A DNA stretch of 64,000 nucleotides from Mesorhizobium qingshengii (GTDB lineage Bacteria > Pseudomonadota > Alphaproteobacteria > Rhizobiales > Rhizobiaceae): assembly GCF_027563465.1 (NCBI RefSeq), contig NZ_JAPFQA010000002.1, positions 496,001-560,000 of the forward strand, read 5' to 3'. Position 1 is the stretch's first letter. Every line of letters starts with the position of its first letter. Below are positions 63,344-64,000 of this stretch, piece after piece. The notes below the pieces were generated by a model that saw only the letters and a list, made by a program, of their open reading frames with translations, made no database searches and had not been told where the DNA came from. The position numbers were made by a program, and so were the translations under genes.

Positions 63344-64000
63344 TCAGCCAGCCGCAACCTTCAGCCAAAGCGCCTTTTCGCCCAGCGCTGCGACCATGCC
63401 GGCATGGGCGTCGCGCTCGGCTTCGGTCAGGCGGGCTGGCAATGGCGCCGGGCGTTGGCTTATCGTGATTTCGATCTGGCGGACATTCTCCCTGCCCTGG
63501 GCGGGCGCGGTTGCGCTGTCGAGGACGAGCGCCGCCTGCTTGCCGCCGATCAGCTCGATATAGACCTCGGCCAGCAGTTCGGAATCGAGCAGGGCGCCAT
63601 GCTTGGTGCGCCTCGTGTTGTCGATGCCGTAGCGCCGGCAGAGCGCGTCGAGCGAATTGGGGCCCATCGGATGCTTGCGGCGCGCCAGCGCCAGCGTGTC
63701 GACGACAAGACCGTTGTCGATGACCGGGTGGCCCAGCCGGCCGAATTCGACATTGAGGAAGCCAACGTCGAAGGTGGCGTTGTGGGCGACCAGCTTGGCG
63801 CCGTCGATGAAGGCCAGCCACTCTTCGGCAATCTCGGCAAAGGTCGGCTTGCCCTGCAGGTCCGCCGCGCTGATGCCGTGCACGGCCTGCGCCTCGGCGT
63901 GGATCGCGCGGCCTTGCGGATTGATATAGTGATGGAAGGTGCGGCCGGTCGGGAAGCGGTTGACCAGCTCGACGCCGCCAAGCTCGATCACGCGGTCGTC
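63344..64000 (-). CDS. dnaQ: DNA polymerase III epsilon subunit (partial at window end)
   Basis: The proofreading 3'-5' exonuclease of DNA polymerase III. Visible motifs are Exo II HNATFDVGFLNVE and Exo III HGALLDSELLAEVY. The start and Exo I (the DTETTG motif) lie beyond base 64000, because the frame is open to the edge (DDRVIELGGV). The internal ATC/ATT-type start near 63991 is not the real one. The C-terminal clamp/alpha-binding tail (PARLTEAERDAHAGMVAALG) is unusually short. It is convergent with secB. Confidence 0.95.
   Translation of the reverse strand, partial: DDRVIELGGVELVNRFPTGRTFHHYINPQGRAIHAEAQAVHGISAADLQGKPTFAEIAEEWLAFIDGAKLVAHNATFDVGFLNVEFGRLGHPVIDNGLVVDTLALARRKHPMGPNSLDALCRRYGIDNTRRTKHGALLDSELLAEVYIELIGGKQAALVLDSATAPAQGRENVRQIEITISQRPAPLPARLTEAERDAHAGMVAALGEKALWLKVAAG

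Overview
The window is high-GC chromosomal DNA from an alphaproteobacterium of the order Hyphomicrobiales, most likely a Mesorhizobium-like member of the Phyllobacteriaceae. This is inferred from the gene content: PhaZ-type PHB depolymerase, a BTLCP cysteine peptidase, and a conserved dnaQ / secB / fxsA / tim44-like / mltA / smr block that in this order usually lies near the chromosomal origin. Many intergenic palindromes of the rhizobial RIME type support the same placement. No rRNA, tRNA, CRISPR array, transposase or integrase was recognised.

Layout. 1-12.7 kb: a CHAD-domain fragment, a YiiX-like cysteine peptidase, a divergent XRE regulator and secreted beta-propeller pair with a shared inverted repeat, an EamA permease, PAP2 and SMR-like membrane proteins, a Tat-exported PhoX-family phosphatase, a MarR-GNAT pair, a flavin monooxygenase and a DUF2156 protein. 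12.7-19.7 kb: an ABC-2 exporter, a CIO-type cytochrome bd oxidase and a large MscS channel. 19.8-29.8 kb: a LuxR-type ATPase regulator divergent from a DUF4242 gene, several envelope proteins (MsrA, DUF1223, a heptad-repeat protein, a TadG-like protein) and lepA. 29.9-32 kb: a lower-GC accessory patch with a ClpP-fold serine protease, a small membrane protein, an RHH-like protein and a 44-codon gene with a perfect Shine-Dalgarno sequence. 33-40 kb: an apparent catabolic cluster with an orphan Tat-exported solute-binding protein, an HSL-type esterase, an isochorismatase-fold hydrolase, a DddP-like M24 enzyme and a GlxA-type regulator, separated by palindromic repeats. 40-52.6 kb: sulfur metabolism, with reverse transsulfuration (cystathionine gamma-lyase/synthase plus cystathionine beta-synthase), an FAD protein and a four-cysteine Rrf2 regulator, followed by tauABC and ssuADCB on the other strand. 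52.7-59 kb: envelope and storage genes (L,D-transpeptidase overlapping a betaine-type binding protein, RlpA-like protein, PhaZ, BTLCP). 59-64 kb: the conserved mltA-secB-dnaQ block.

How the genes work together. The clearest functional unit is the sulfur locus. Taurine and alkanesulfonates would be imported by TauABC and SsuABC, and SsuD would release sulfite. The neighbouring transsulfuration pair interconverts cysteine and homocysteine precursors. tauA and ssuA share an upstream dyad, TCTA-N9-TAGA, and the adjacent Rrf2 protein is a candidate regulator. The second interesting unit is the 33-40 kb cluster. Its M24 enzyme keeps the metal ligands of DddP at the same spacing but appears to lack the catalytic Asp, so it probably acts on another substrate. 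The accessory patch after lepA is the most plausible place for an undescribed system, although its function cannot be read from sequence alone.
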